Assembly (NCBI GenBank): GCA_045539315.1
Contig: JAZQFC010000043.1
Coordinates: forward strand, 1-7,460
DNA: 7,460 nt
Direction of reading: 5' to 3'
Source: RUG11462 sp045539315
GTDB lineage: Bacteria; Bacillota; Clostridia; Oscillospirales; Acutalibacteraceae
Part shown: positions 1 to 4,836 of the stretch, piece by piece
How positions within the stretch are numbered: the first letter of the stretch is position 1
How the letters are laid out: every line of letters starts with the position of its first letter
Made by a program: the position numbers and the translations under genes
Notes under the pieces: model-generated
What the model was told of the DNA's origin: nothing
The model's database searches: none
Seen by the model: only the letters and a program-made list of their open reading frames with translations

Positions 1-770
1 GCATGAATGCACTTATTCTTCGTTACACCTCTTTTTGCGCTATAGCGTCTGACGTAATCTTCCATAGATCTGTTTGCTAATCTTTTCTTTTCTCCTGTAC
101 AGAAAAGATAATCATCTTGAGATAAAGCCATCTGACCTATATACATATGCAGTATCCCCAATATTTCATTGTTTAGGACCAGCAGCAATGCCCGTTTATT
201 TTTGGTTTGATTTATCCTGACTGTTTTTTCGGAGAAAACCACATCCCTTACCCTAATACCTAGCAAAGAGCTAAGTCTAAGTCCCGTCGCAATCGCAAGA
301 TTGATAAACACCCATGTCTCATATTCGACTTCAGTACACTGCTTATCCGGTTGTCGCAATAGAAGTCGCAGTTCTTCATCAGAATAGGTGTCTGGAATAG
401 TTTTCTGGTATTTTGGTATTTTTACATAAAAGCTTTGAATATAGTGATTTTCCATCATCCAATAGAACCACGCACGGATGGATCGCGCTACAGATGCAAC
501 AGAAACATCTTTTTTAGTTTTCTGTTGCGAGATAATAAATGACCTGTATTTATCAGGAGTGCAGACTGAGAAGGCTTGGGCGTTTTTATCTCCGATAAAG
601 CGAATAAATAAGCCACCATGATAACGATATACATCGATGCTGACAGGAGAAAGGTTGCTAGACTTCTTTTCTTGTAAGAACAGATCCAATGATTCCTGAA
701 GAGTGTAGTTTGAAAACTCCATTTCAGATGTGAAATCAAATGTTCTAAGGGTTTGCTTTTTTCTTTTCAT
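1..770 (-). CDS. Tyrosine recombinase / phage-type integrase, C-terminus beyond window
   Basis: A continuous frame from ATG at 770 reads without a stop to base 1 (256 whole codons). Family: tyrosine site-specific recombinases, which integrate or excise mobile DNA through a covalent 3'-phosphotyrosine. Residues ~24-112 fit the helical core-binding (SAM-like) domain (LQESLDLFLQEK, SPVSIDVYRYH, RSIRAWFYWMMENHYI). Residues ~128 onward fit the catalytic domain: box I ATGLRLSSLLGIRVRD places the first catalytic Arg at R165, and the beta-hairpin lysine is K190 or K192 (NQTKNKRALL). The visible end, KNKCIHA, sits where the HxxR box begins, so H256 would be its first residue; the second Arg, later His and nucleophilic Tyr lie outside. 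The start is supported by GAAAAGAGG about 8 nt upstream. Codon use (CTG, CGA, AGG, ATA) and GC look different from the genes to the right, suggesting transfer. It lies downstream of tRNA-Leu, a typical integrase/attachment-site arrangement. The family is certain; the element type is unknown. Confidence 0.93.
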   Translation of the reverse strand, partial: MKRKKQTLRTFDFTSEMEFSNYTLQESLDLFLQEKKSSNLSPVSIDVYRYHGGLFIRFIGDKNAQAFSVCTPDKYRSFIISQQKTKKDVSVASVARSIRAWFYWMMENHYIQSFYVKIPKYQKTIPDTYSDEELRLLLRQPDKQCTEVEYETWVFINLAIATGLRLSSLLGIRVRDVVFSEKTVRINQTKNKRALLLVLNNEILGILHMYIGQMALSQDDYLFCTGEKKRLANRSMEDYVRRYSAKRGVTKNKCIH

Positions 771-806
771 AATTCATCCTCTTTTCTGCACAAAAGAAGA
801 AAATTA

Positions 807-847
807 ACGCGTAAGATTATCTCAAAATGCACATTAATCTCACGCGT
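807..847 (-). promoter_or_regulatory. 13-bp inverted repeat (ACGCGT arms) between tRNA-Leu and integrase
   Basis: The arms are ACGCGTAAGATTA (807-819) and TAATCTCACGCGT (835-847) with a 15-nt spacer. In the minus-strand RNA the single non-identical position forms a G-U pair, so the stem is fully paired in the direction of tRNA and integrase transcription; on the plus strand it is an A-C mismatch. T-rich sequence follows it on the minus strand. It could end tRNA transcription or attenuate read-through into the integrase. It could instead be a DNA-level site for integrase, an excisionase or a repressor, since each arm carries the palindrome ACGCGT. The structure is seen directly; the role is inferred. 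Confidence 0.55.
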
Positions 848-907
848 AAAGAAATGAGAGATTTCGACTTCCCTTTTCAGGAACTCAAAACCTCTCAAAC
901 CCTTATC

Positions 908-990
908 TGGTGCGGATAACAGGACTCGAACCTGCATGGTCTCCCATTGGTTCCTAAGACCAACGTGTCTGCCAATTCCACCATATCCGC
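908..990 (-). tRNA. tRNA-Leu (UAG anticodon), complete, CCA encoded
   Basis: The minus strand folds as a class II tRNA. The acceptor stem is GCGGATA/TATCCGC with discriminator A and an encoded CCA (910-908). The D arm contains GTGGAATTGGCAGAC. The anticodon stem TTGGT/ACCAA encloses the loop CTTAGGA, giving anticodon UAG (leucine, CUN codons) with U33 and G37. A long variable arm (TGG-GAGA-CCA) and a T arm GCAGG-TTCGAGT-CCTGT follow. All stems pair, apart from one G-U at the base of the T stem, so it should be functional. It is the only complete copy in a cluster that also holds two broken tRNA-Leu 5' parts (1012-1051 and 1228-1249), and its acceptor stem differs from theirs (GCGGATA versus GCGGGTG). 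It is probably transcribed from the promoter at 1271-1299. Its 3' half is a candidate attachment site for the downstream integrase. Confidence 0.95.
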
Positions 991-1011
991 ATACCATATT
1001 AAGCGCGCAAA

Positions 1012-1051
1012 ATCCTAAGTCTAGCGCGTCTGCCAATTCCGCCACACCCGC
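1012..1051 (-). pseudogene. Truncated tRNA-Leu(UAG), 5' half only
   Basis: From 1051 the minus strand reads as a normal tRNA-Leu 5' half: acceptor strand GCGGGTG, D arm TGGCGGAATTGGCAGACGC, then CTAGA and the anticodon loop CTTAGGA (UAG). Homology stops right after the anticodon loop. The next bases (TTTTGCGCGCTTAATATGG) contain no proper anticodon 3' strand, variable arm or T arm, and no CACCCGC partner for the acceptor stem occurs before the next tRNA starts at 990. The fragment can still form a small hairpin (CGCGC/GCGCG around the anticodon loop). It is a broken tRNA gene, not a functional one. The frame reading MAELADALDLG across it is the familiar artefact of translating a tRNA-Leu. Confidence 0.85.
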
Positions 1052-1227
1052 AAATATATTAATTTTTTAAATTAATAACAAAAGTTAAAACTCTAAACAA
1101 CGCAGCCGCGCTACGCTCCCTTGTGGTACCCAAAAATGCATTTGCTCGCATTCGCTTCGCGCATTTTTGACCACGGCGTTTTTTGTTTTCTCCCTTAATC
1201 TGCCACCGGCAGCGGTCAAAACAAAAA
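1052..1227 (-). repeat. Hairpin-rich non-coding insert between two tRNA-Leu fragments
   Basis: This segment is flanked by exact 22-bp direct repeats of a tRNA-Leu 5' end (1228-1249 and 1030-1051), as if inserted within the D-arm region. It contains several stems. GTTTTTTGTTTT (1178-1189) faces AAAACAAAAAC (1218-1228), with a nested CTGCC-ACC-GGCAG hairpin (1200-1212). GTGGT-ACC-CAAAAATGC (1123-1139) faces GCATTTTTG-ACCAC (1161-1174). ATTAATTT-TTT-AAATTAAT lies at 1058-1076. The arm at 1177-1189 could alternatively pair with AAACAACGC (1095-1103). It is much richer in GC in the middle than its surroundings. Open frames crossing it have no ribosome binding site and no protein-like composition. 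It may be a small non-autonomous repeat element or a structured RNA. I recall similar dispersed sequences in Clostridia assemblies, but this is unverified. Confidence 0.5.
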
Positions 1228-1249
1228 CTGCCAATTCCGCCACACCCGC
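1228..1249 (-). pseudogene. tRNA-Leu 5' fragment (22 nt)
   Basis: Twenty-two bases identical to the start of the truncated tRNA-Leu at 1051: acceptor strand GCGGGTG, then the first part of the D arm ending GGCAG. After GGCAG the sequence switches abruptly to TTTTTGTTTTGACC, which is not tRNA. Its 5' end lies about 15 nt downstream of the predicted start of transcription from the promoter at 1271-1299, the position a real tRNA gene would occupy. This therefore looks like the original 5' end of the host tRNA-Leu gene, interrupted by the hairpin-rich segment. Confidence 0.75.
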
Positions 1250-1270
1250 ATAAATATACAGTGCTTGAAT

Positions 1271-1299
1271 ATAATAACAAATAAACTTTGCTTTGTCAA
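1271..1299 (-). promoter_or_regulatory. Strong sigma-A promoter for the tRNA-Leu locus
   Basis: On the minus strand a perfect -35 TTGACA (1299-1294), a 17-nt spacer and the -10 TATTAT (1276-1271) are preceded by an extended -10 TG (TGTTATTAT). Transcription would start near 1264 and run into the tRNA-Leu fragments, the intact tRNA-Leu and possibly the integrase. The match is as good as expected for a stable-RNA promoter and nothing in it looks damaged, although the first tRNA it serves is broken. Confidence 0.85.
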
Positions 1300-1302
1300 G
1301 AG

Positions 1303-1336
1303 AAAACACCTTGATTTTTTAAAATCAAGGTGTTTT
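1303..1336 (-). terminator. Rho-independent terminator after the putative anti-sigma gene
   Basis: AAAACACCTTGATTTT (1303-1318) and AAAATCAAGGTGTTTT (1321-1336) form a perfect 16-bp inverted repeat with a 2-nt centre. Read leftward it begins immediately after the stop codon of the membrane protein gene (1339) and ends in a T run. It insulates the sigma/anti-sigma operon from the tRNA promoter only a few bases further on. Confidence 0.88.
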
Positions 1337-1338
1337 TG

Positions 1339-2241
1339 TTATATATCTTTTGAAAAAATACTTAAGTTTTTAATAAACTCTTTTGCATTTTCATGATTAT
1401 CAGTATTATTTTGAATAGCAAAACAGAAACCATCTATATATGCAACATAAGTTCCACTTCCTAAATAGTGAAAATCATATCCTTGAGCAGAAGAAACAGT
1501 TTCTATTATCTCTCCACCAAAAGCATTACCATATGTTGAATAACCAATTGTGTAAGAGTTATCGCCGTATGAAGTGTAGAATTTACAACCGGTTAAACCT
1601 CTGCAAAAATCATTGCTAATATTACCGGAGTTGCTTATTATATTACCATCAATGCTGAAACCATAAACTTTTTTGTTTTGTAAAATCATAGATAAATTTT
1701 GTTCAGGTATTGATAACATATAAAGTTTTCCATTTTTAAAAACAACGTTTGAACCAACAACGTCAAAGGTTGATGCTATTGAACAAAATTCAGTAAAACT
1801 TTCAAAACTAACAGAGGATACAGTAGGTACTTTGTTAAGATTATTTTTACTTGCAAGTGTTTTCTTAACCTCATCTTCTGTAGTTGCAACAGTAGTTTCA
1901 GCAGAAGTAGCCGCCTGTGTATAATAATTGTTGTAATAATTGCTCTGGGTGTTCTTTTTAGTTTGTTTTTCCTCTGTAACAACACTTTTTGTGGTTTCAT
2001 TGTGGTTTAGTTCGTTATAAATAAGATTATTAGGGTCGTCTGTAAACTTAATTGTAGCGAATGCAATGATAATCAACATCAAACAAGCCACAGCAGGTAC
2101 AATGCGTCTTACAGTTGCATTTTTAAACATAAAAACCTTTGTTTCGCTTTTCACATTTTGATTTAGACATTTTTCTCTAACGCTTTCTAAATCAGGCATT
2201 TCATTTTCAAGCGCCTTTTTAAATAAGTCTTTGTTGTTCAT
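1339..2241 (-). CDS. Single-pass membrane protein, putative anti-sigma factor of the adjacent ECF sigma
   Basis: 300 aa. Residues 1-44 are charged and probably cytoplasmic (MNNKDLFKKALENEMPDLES). Residues ~47-66 form one transmembrane helix (IVPAVACLMLIIIAFATIKF). Residues ~70-140 are a low-complexity linker rich in Thr, Asn, Lys and Glu, and ~141-300 a predicted extracellular domain with four cysteines (C153, C213, C219, C273). This topology, a short cytosolic N-terminus, one helix and an outer domain, is that of membrane anti-sigma factors. The start overlaps the sigma factor stop as ATGA, with GAAGGTG 7 nt upstream, implying translational coupling. I see no zinc-binding HxxxCxxC motif and do not recognise the outer domain. 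The anti-sigma role is inferred from context and topology, not from a recognised domain. The sensed signal is unknown. Transcription ends at the hairpin directly after the stop. Confidence 0.75.
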   Translation of the reverse strand: MNNKDLFKKALENEMPDLESVREKCLNQNVKSETKVFMFKNATVRRIVPAVACLMLIIIAFATIKFTDDPNNLIYNELNHNETTKSVVTEEKQTKKNTQSNYYNNYYTQAATSAETTVATTEDEVKKTLASKNNLNKVPTVSSVSFESFTEFCSIASTFDVVGSNVVFKNGKLYMLSIPEQNLSMILQNKKVYGFSIDGNIISNSGNISNDFCRGLTGCKFYTSYGDNSYTIGYSTYGNAFGGEIIETVSSAQGYDFHYLGSGTYVAYIDGFCFAIQNNTDNHENAKEFIKNLSIFSKDI

Positions 2242-2801
2242 CTCGCTACACCTTCTTCCTTTTTAAAATTCTCTTGTATATCTTTCAAAGTCCTATAAAT
2301 ATGGTTTTTAACGCTAGACTGACCAATTTCCAAAAGTTCAGCGATTTCTGGAATTGATTTATCAAGCGAGTAATATAAATGAAAAATCTTTTTAGTAATT
2401 TGTGGTTTACTATTAAGATAAGAAGTTATTTCATCAACTTCTTCTTTTAATACATAACTTTCTTCAACAGACATTTCATTAATAACTGTATCGCTAATAT
2501 CAAATTCTTTGCCATCTTTGTCTAGTTGATGTAAAGAAATCTGCATTTTAAATCTTTGCGCCACAGAATAGTGCCTGTAAATTTTTTGTTTTACAATATG
2601 CGCCAAAAAAGCCTCGGGGTTTTCTATATAATCAACGCCCTTGTTATTAATAACCGAGTAAAGTTCTATGTAAGTTTCTTGAAAAATATCGCTTATATCT
2701 TCGGTATTACAACATTTAGCGGTAATAAGAGCCAAAACTTTTTTGTTGGTTGAATCGTAAATTTTATTGAAAGCAGTTTCGTTGTTCTTAGTTTTCATCA
2801 T
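2238..2801 (-). CDS. ECF-type RNA polymerase sigma factor
   Basis: 187 aa from ATG at 2801; an adjacent ATG at 2798 is equally placed behind AAAGG. An upstream ATG at 2849 would add 16 residues but has no ribosome binding site, so I prefer the internal start. Residues ~10-85 match sigma region 2, including the -10-recognition stretch (EDISDIFQETYIELY and ENPEAFLAHIVKQKIYRHYSVAQR). Residues ~130-180 match region 4 with a helix-turn-helix (FHLYYSLDKSIPEIAELLEIGQ, SSVKNHIYRTLKDI). There is no region 1.1 or 3, and the length is that of an extracytoplasmic-function sigma. It directs RNA polymerase to a specific promoter set and is presumably held inactive by the overlapping membrane protein. It has a housekeeping promoter and a possible self-recognised site just downstream of that. 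The ECF subgroup cannot be named from sequence alone. Confidence 0.9.
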   Translation of the reverse strand: MMKTKNNETAFNKIYDSTNKKVLALITAKCCNTEDISDIFQETYIELYSVINNKGVDYIENPEAFLAHIVKQKIYRHYSVAQRFKMQISLHQLDKDGKEFDISDTVINEMSVEESYVLKEEVDEITSYLNSKPQITKKIFHLYYSLDKSIPEIAELLEIGQSSVKNHIYRTLKDIQENFKKEEGVAR

Positions 2802-2840
2802 CCTAGCCTTTCGTAATAAAATTGTCCTCTCGAGTAATAA

Positions 2841-2867
2841 GTGTATCAAACTCTTAAAAAAGTTTCA
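2841..2867 (-). promoter_or_regulatory. Possible ECF autoregulatory promoter
   Basis: On the minus strand TGAAAC (2867-2862), then 16 nt, then TACAC, upstream of the sigma gene. TGAAAC is the -35 recognised by SigW-type ECF sigmas in Bacillus, and many ECF genes are autoregulated. The -10 does not match SigW's CGTA, so this is a weak candidate resting on one hexamer in A/T-rich DNA. Confidence 0.3.
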
Positions 2868-2886
2868 AAAATTTTAAATTTTTTTA

Positions 2887-2915
2887 ATTATAACACAATT
2901 CTTTCCAATAAACAA
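2887..2915 (-). promoter_or_regulatory. Sigma-A promoter of the ECF sigma/anti-sigma operon
   Basis: On the minus strand -35 TTGTTT (2915-2910), a 17-nt spacer and a perfect -10 TATAAT (2892-2887) with the extended TG (TGTTATAAT). Transcription would start near 2880, about 80 nt before the sigma factor start codon. Confidence 0.7.
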
Positions 2916-2916
2916 C

Positions 2917-2944
2917 AAAATGGCTTATTTTTATAAGCCATTTT
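2917..2944 (-). terminator. Rho-independent terminator after spoVAE
   Basis: AAAATGGCTTAT (2917-2928) and ATAAGCCATTTT (2933-2944) form a 12-bp stem with a TTTT loop. Read leftward it follows the spoVAE stop by 7 nt and ends in TTTTGTTG. It separates spoVAE from the sigma operon promoter only 2 bp further on. The plus strand also ends in a T run, so it may work in both directions. Confidence 0.85.
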
Positions 2945-2951
2945 TTAAAAA

Positions 2952-3305
2952 TTATTGCGATTTTGATTTTGAAACTAATGATATTAAATATGAAATAACA
3001 ATAGCGGCAGTTATTCCACCTGCAGTAGCGGTAAGTCCACCCGAAAAAATTCCTAAAAATCCGTAATCATAAATTGCTTTTTTAACTCCCGTTGCAATTG
3101 TATATCCAAAACCTGTTAGTGGAACAGTAGCGCCTGCACCTGCAAAATTCACTAAATATTTATACACGCCAATTGCCTCTAAAAATACACCTAAAACAAC
3201 AAATGTGACTAAAATTCTAGCAGGGGTTAACTTTGTATAGTCGATAAGCAACTGACCTATTGCACAAATAGCGCCACCAATTAGGAAAGCCCAAAGATAA
3301 GTCAT
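2952..3305 (-). CDS. spoVAE: Stage V sporulation protein AE (SpoVAE), dipicolinic acid channel subunit
   Basis: 117 aa, the normal length for SpoVAE. It is an almost wholly hydrophobic inner-membrane protein with about three to four helices and the characteristic stretches GQLLIDYTKLTPARILV (residues ~17-33) and FAGAGATVPLTGFGYTIATGVKKAI (~54-78), then GGLTATAGGITAAIVISYLI near the C-terminus. In known spore formers SpoVA proteins sit in the spore inner membrane and move calcium-dipicolinate into the forespore and out at germination. The start has AAAGGAG 7 nt upstream. The usual partners spoVAC and spoVAD are not adjacent: a terminator follows and a divergent operon lies upstream, so this copy stands alone here. 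I found no convincing sporulation sigma (SigG) promoter in front of it. Confidence 0.95.
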   Translation of the reverse strand: MTYLWAFLIGGAICAIGQLLIDYTKLTPARILVTFVVLGVFLEAIGVYKYLVNFAGAGATVPLTGFGYTIATGVKKAIYDYGFLGIFSGGLTATAGGITAAIVISYLISLVSKSKSQ

Positions 3306-3337
3306 ATTTTCACTCCTTTATAGATATTTTTTAACAA

Positions 3338-3365
3338 TTCAAAATTAATATTCATAAAATATAAT
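3338..3365 (+). promoter_or_regulatory. Promoter-like site in the spoVAE upstream spacer
   Basis: TTCAAA (3338-3343), 16-nt spacer, TATAAT (3360-3365), pointing right. The -10 is perfect; the -35 matches four of six. It is followed about 35 nt later by a terminator hairpin, so it would make a transcript of only ~55 nt. The DNA is very A/T-rich, so a chance match is possible. Confidence 0.4.
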
Positions 3366-3399
3366 AAAGAAATGAAATTTCAAATCTTTTTTATATACT

Positions 3400-3426
3400 G
3401 CACTGCGAAAGCGGTGCTTTTTGTTT
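3400..3426 (+). terminator. Orphan rightward terminator, possibly the end of a small RNA
   Basis: GCACTGC (3400-3406), tetraloop GAAA, GCGGTGC (3411-3417): seven pairs with one G-U, then TTTTTGTTTT. This is a good intrinsic terminator for rightward transcription only, yet no rightward gene lies upstream of it in the window. With the promoter-like site at 3338-3365 it would define a short RNA of roughly 3372-3425. Alternatives are the end of a lost gene, or a stop for antisense transcription from the spoVAE side. The rest of the 3306-3619 spacer holds only A/T-rich DNA, an isolated AAAGGAG near 3494 without a usable start codon, and the operon promoter. Confidence 0.6.
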
Positions 3427-3539
3427 TGTCTTTTGAAAAAATCTACAAAAATTTAAAACAATATTTATTTATTTTTGTTTTATTTGGAATTAAAGGAGAA
3501 TTTTTTTCAAAAAATCGATAAAAAATATATTCATAACTA

Positions 3540-3568
3540 TTGCAATTGAAATAAAAAAGGTTTATAAT
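3540..3568 (+). promoter_or_regulatory. Sigma-A promoter of the cofE-like/guaA operon
   Basis: TTGCAA (3540-3545), 17-nt spacer, perfect TATAAT (3563-3568). Transcription would start near 3575, giving a leader of about 45 nt, too short for a purine riboswitch. An A/T-rich dyad TTTATAA-N8-TTATAAA (3561-3582) surrounds the start and a small hairpin AGATGA-TAAAT-TCATCT (3583-3599) follows; either could be regulatory, but neither is specific. Confidence 0.75.
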
Positions 3569-3619
3569 AACTCTGTTATAAAAGATGATAAATTCATCTG
3601 AAAAGAAAGGATAATCCTA

Positions 3620-4819
3620 ATGGAAAATAAAGAACGCAAAGTTGGTACTGTTTCCAGAGGTATTCGTTGCCCAATTATCAGAGAAGGTGATGACCTCGCT
3701 GTTATCGTAACAGATAGCGTATTAGAAGCGGCAGAAAGTGAGGGTTTTGAGCTTCGTGACAAAGATGTTATCTCTATTACCGAGTCAATTGTTGCTCGTG
3801 CGCAAGGTAACTATGCTTCTGTTGATAATATTGCTGCTGATGTAAAGAAAAAACTCGGCGGAGAAACTGTTGGTGTTATATTCCCAATTCTTTCTCGTAA
3901 TAGATTTGCAATTTGTCTTCGTGGTATTGCAAAAGGCGCTAAAAAAATCGTGCTTATGCTCTCTTACCCTTCTGATGAGGTTGGTAACTGCCTTGTTTCT
4001 CTTGATAAAATTGATGAAGCAGGGGTTAATCCTTATAGCGATGTTTTAACACTAGAGAAATATCGTGAACTTTTCGGTGAGAATAAACACGAGTTCACAG
4101 GCGTTGATTATGTTGCTTATTATGGTGACCTTATTAAAGAATGTGGCGCCGAGGTTGAAATTATTTTTGCTAATCAGCCAAAAGCAATTTTAGATTACGC
4201 TGATTGCATTATCAATTGTGATATTCACACTCGCGCACGTACAAAGAGAATTTTAAAAGCCGCAGGTGCTAAAGTTGTTTGCGGTCTTGATGAGATTATG
4301 ACCGAGTCAATTGATGGTAGCGGTTACAACGCTAAATACGGTCTTTTAGGCTCAAATAAATCAACTGAAGAAACTATTAAACTTTTCCCAAAAGAGTGTA
4401 AAGATTTAGTTTTAGATATTCAGAAAAAGATTCTTGATAAAACAGGTAAGCACGTTGAAGTAATGGTTTATGGTGACGGTGCGTTTAAAGACCCACAGGG
4501 TAAGATTTGGGAACTTGCAGACCCTGTTGTTTCTCCTGCGTTTACTGATGGCCTTATCGGTACTCCAAATGAGTTAAAGCTTAAATATCTTGCTGATAAT
4601 GATTTTAAAGACCTTTCAGGTGAAGAGTTAAAAGCAGCAATTTCAAAGAGTATCAAAGAAAAAAATGATAATCTTGTTGGCAATATGGCATCTCAAGGCA
4701 CAACTCCACGTCAGTTGACCGACCTTATCGGTTCACTTTGCGATTTAACAAGTGGTTCTGGTGATAAAGGTACACCTGTTGTTCTTGTTCAAGGTTATTT
4801 TGATAACTATACTAACTAA
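3620..4819 (+). CDS. CofE-like protein (coenzyme F420-0:L-glutamate ligase family)
   Basis: 399 aa. In methanogens and actinobacteria this family adds gamma-linked glutamate to F420-0 with GTP and divalent metal. The N-terminus reads as the family does: GTVSRGIRCPIIREGDDL (residues 9-26), then FELRDKDVISITESIVARAQGN (43-64). Other likely active-site stretches are ILSRNRFAICLRGIAKGAKK (90-109), IINCDIHTRARTKR (197-210) and VMVYGDGAFKDPQGKIWELADPVVSPAFTDGL (281-312), rich in Asp and Gly as expected for metal and nucleotide binding. It is much longer than archaeal CofE (about 250 aa), so it belongs to a long bacterial subgroup. AAAGGA lies 8 nt before the ATG. It is followed by guaA after 17 nt, clearly one operon. 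No other F420 gene is visible, and F420 production is not expected in this kind of organism, so the true substrate is unknown. Family assignment is by pattern memory. Confidence 0.8.
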   Translation: MENKERKVGTVSRGIRCPIIREGDDLAVIVTDSVLEAAESEGFELRDKDVISITESIVARAQGNYASVDNIAADVKKKLGGETVGVIFPILSRNRFAICLRGIAKGAKKIVLMLSYPSDEVGNCLVSLDKIDEAGVNPYSDVLTLEKYRELFGENKHEFTGVDYVAYYGDLIKECGAEVEIIFANQPKAILDYADCIINCDIHTRARTKRILKAAGAKVVCGLDEIMTESIDGSGYNAKYGLLGSNKSTEETIKLFPKECKDLVLDIQKKILDKTGKHVEVMVYGDGAFKDPQGKIWELADPVVSPAFTDGLIGTPNELKLKYLADNDFKDLSGEELKAAISKSIKEKNDNLVGNMASQGTTPRQLTDLIGSLCDLTSGSGDKGTPVVLVQGYFDNYTN

Positions 4820-4836
4820 TTTTTGGAGGCAGGAAA

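Noticed and set aside
488..739. 83-aa leftward frame
   Set aside because: It lies wholly inside the integrase gene in another frame; the integrase frame shows clear family motifs.
767..1045. 92-aa leftward frame beginning MAELADALDLG
   Set aside because: It is a translation of the tRNA-Leu sequences and the integrase leader, a well-known artefact; it overlaps the intact tRNA and has no ribosome binding site.
1059..1309. Two overlapping leftward frames (73 and 74 aa) across the hairpin-rich insert
   Set aside because: They have no ribosome binding sites, an odd composition, and run through tRNA fragments, promoter and hairpins.
1776..2000. 74-aa Leu/Lys-rich leftward frame
   Set aside because: Shadow of the low-complexity linker of the putative anti-sigma gene.
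2556..2753. 65-aa rightward frame
   Set aside because: Antisense shadow of the ECF sigma factor gene without a supported start.
3372..3398. Possible SigG promoter for spoVAE (GTATA, then CATTTCT on the minus strand)
   Set aside because: The -10 matches only partly and the spacing is longer than usual for SigG.
3585..3614. Nine-codon upstream frame (MINSSEKKG) in the leader of the CofE-like gene
   Set aside because: It begins about 10 nt after the predicted transcription start with no Shine-Dalgarno site and no regulatory codon run, so it is probably chance.
3562..3762. 66-aa leftward frame
   Set aside because: Antisense to the promoter and start of the CofE-like gene, with low-complexity Ser-rich composition.
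4468..4683. 71-aa leftward frame
   Set aside because: Antisense shadow of the CofE-like gene.
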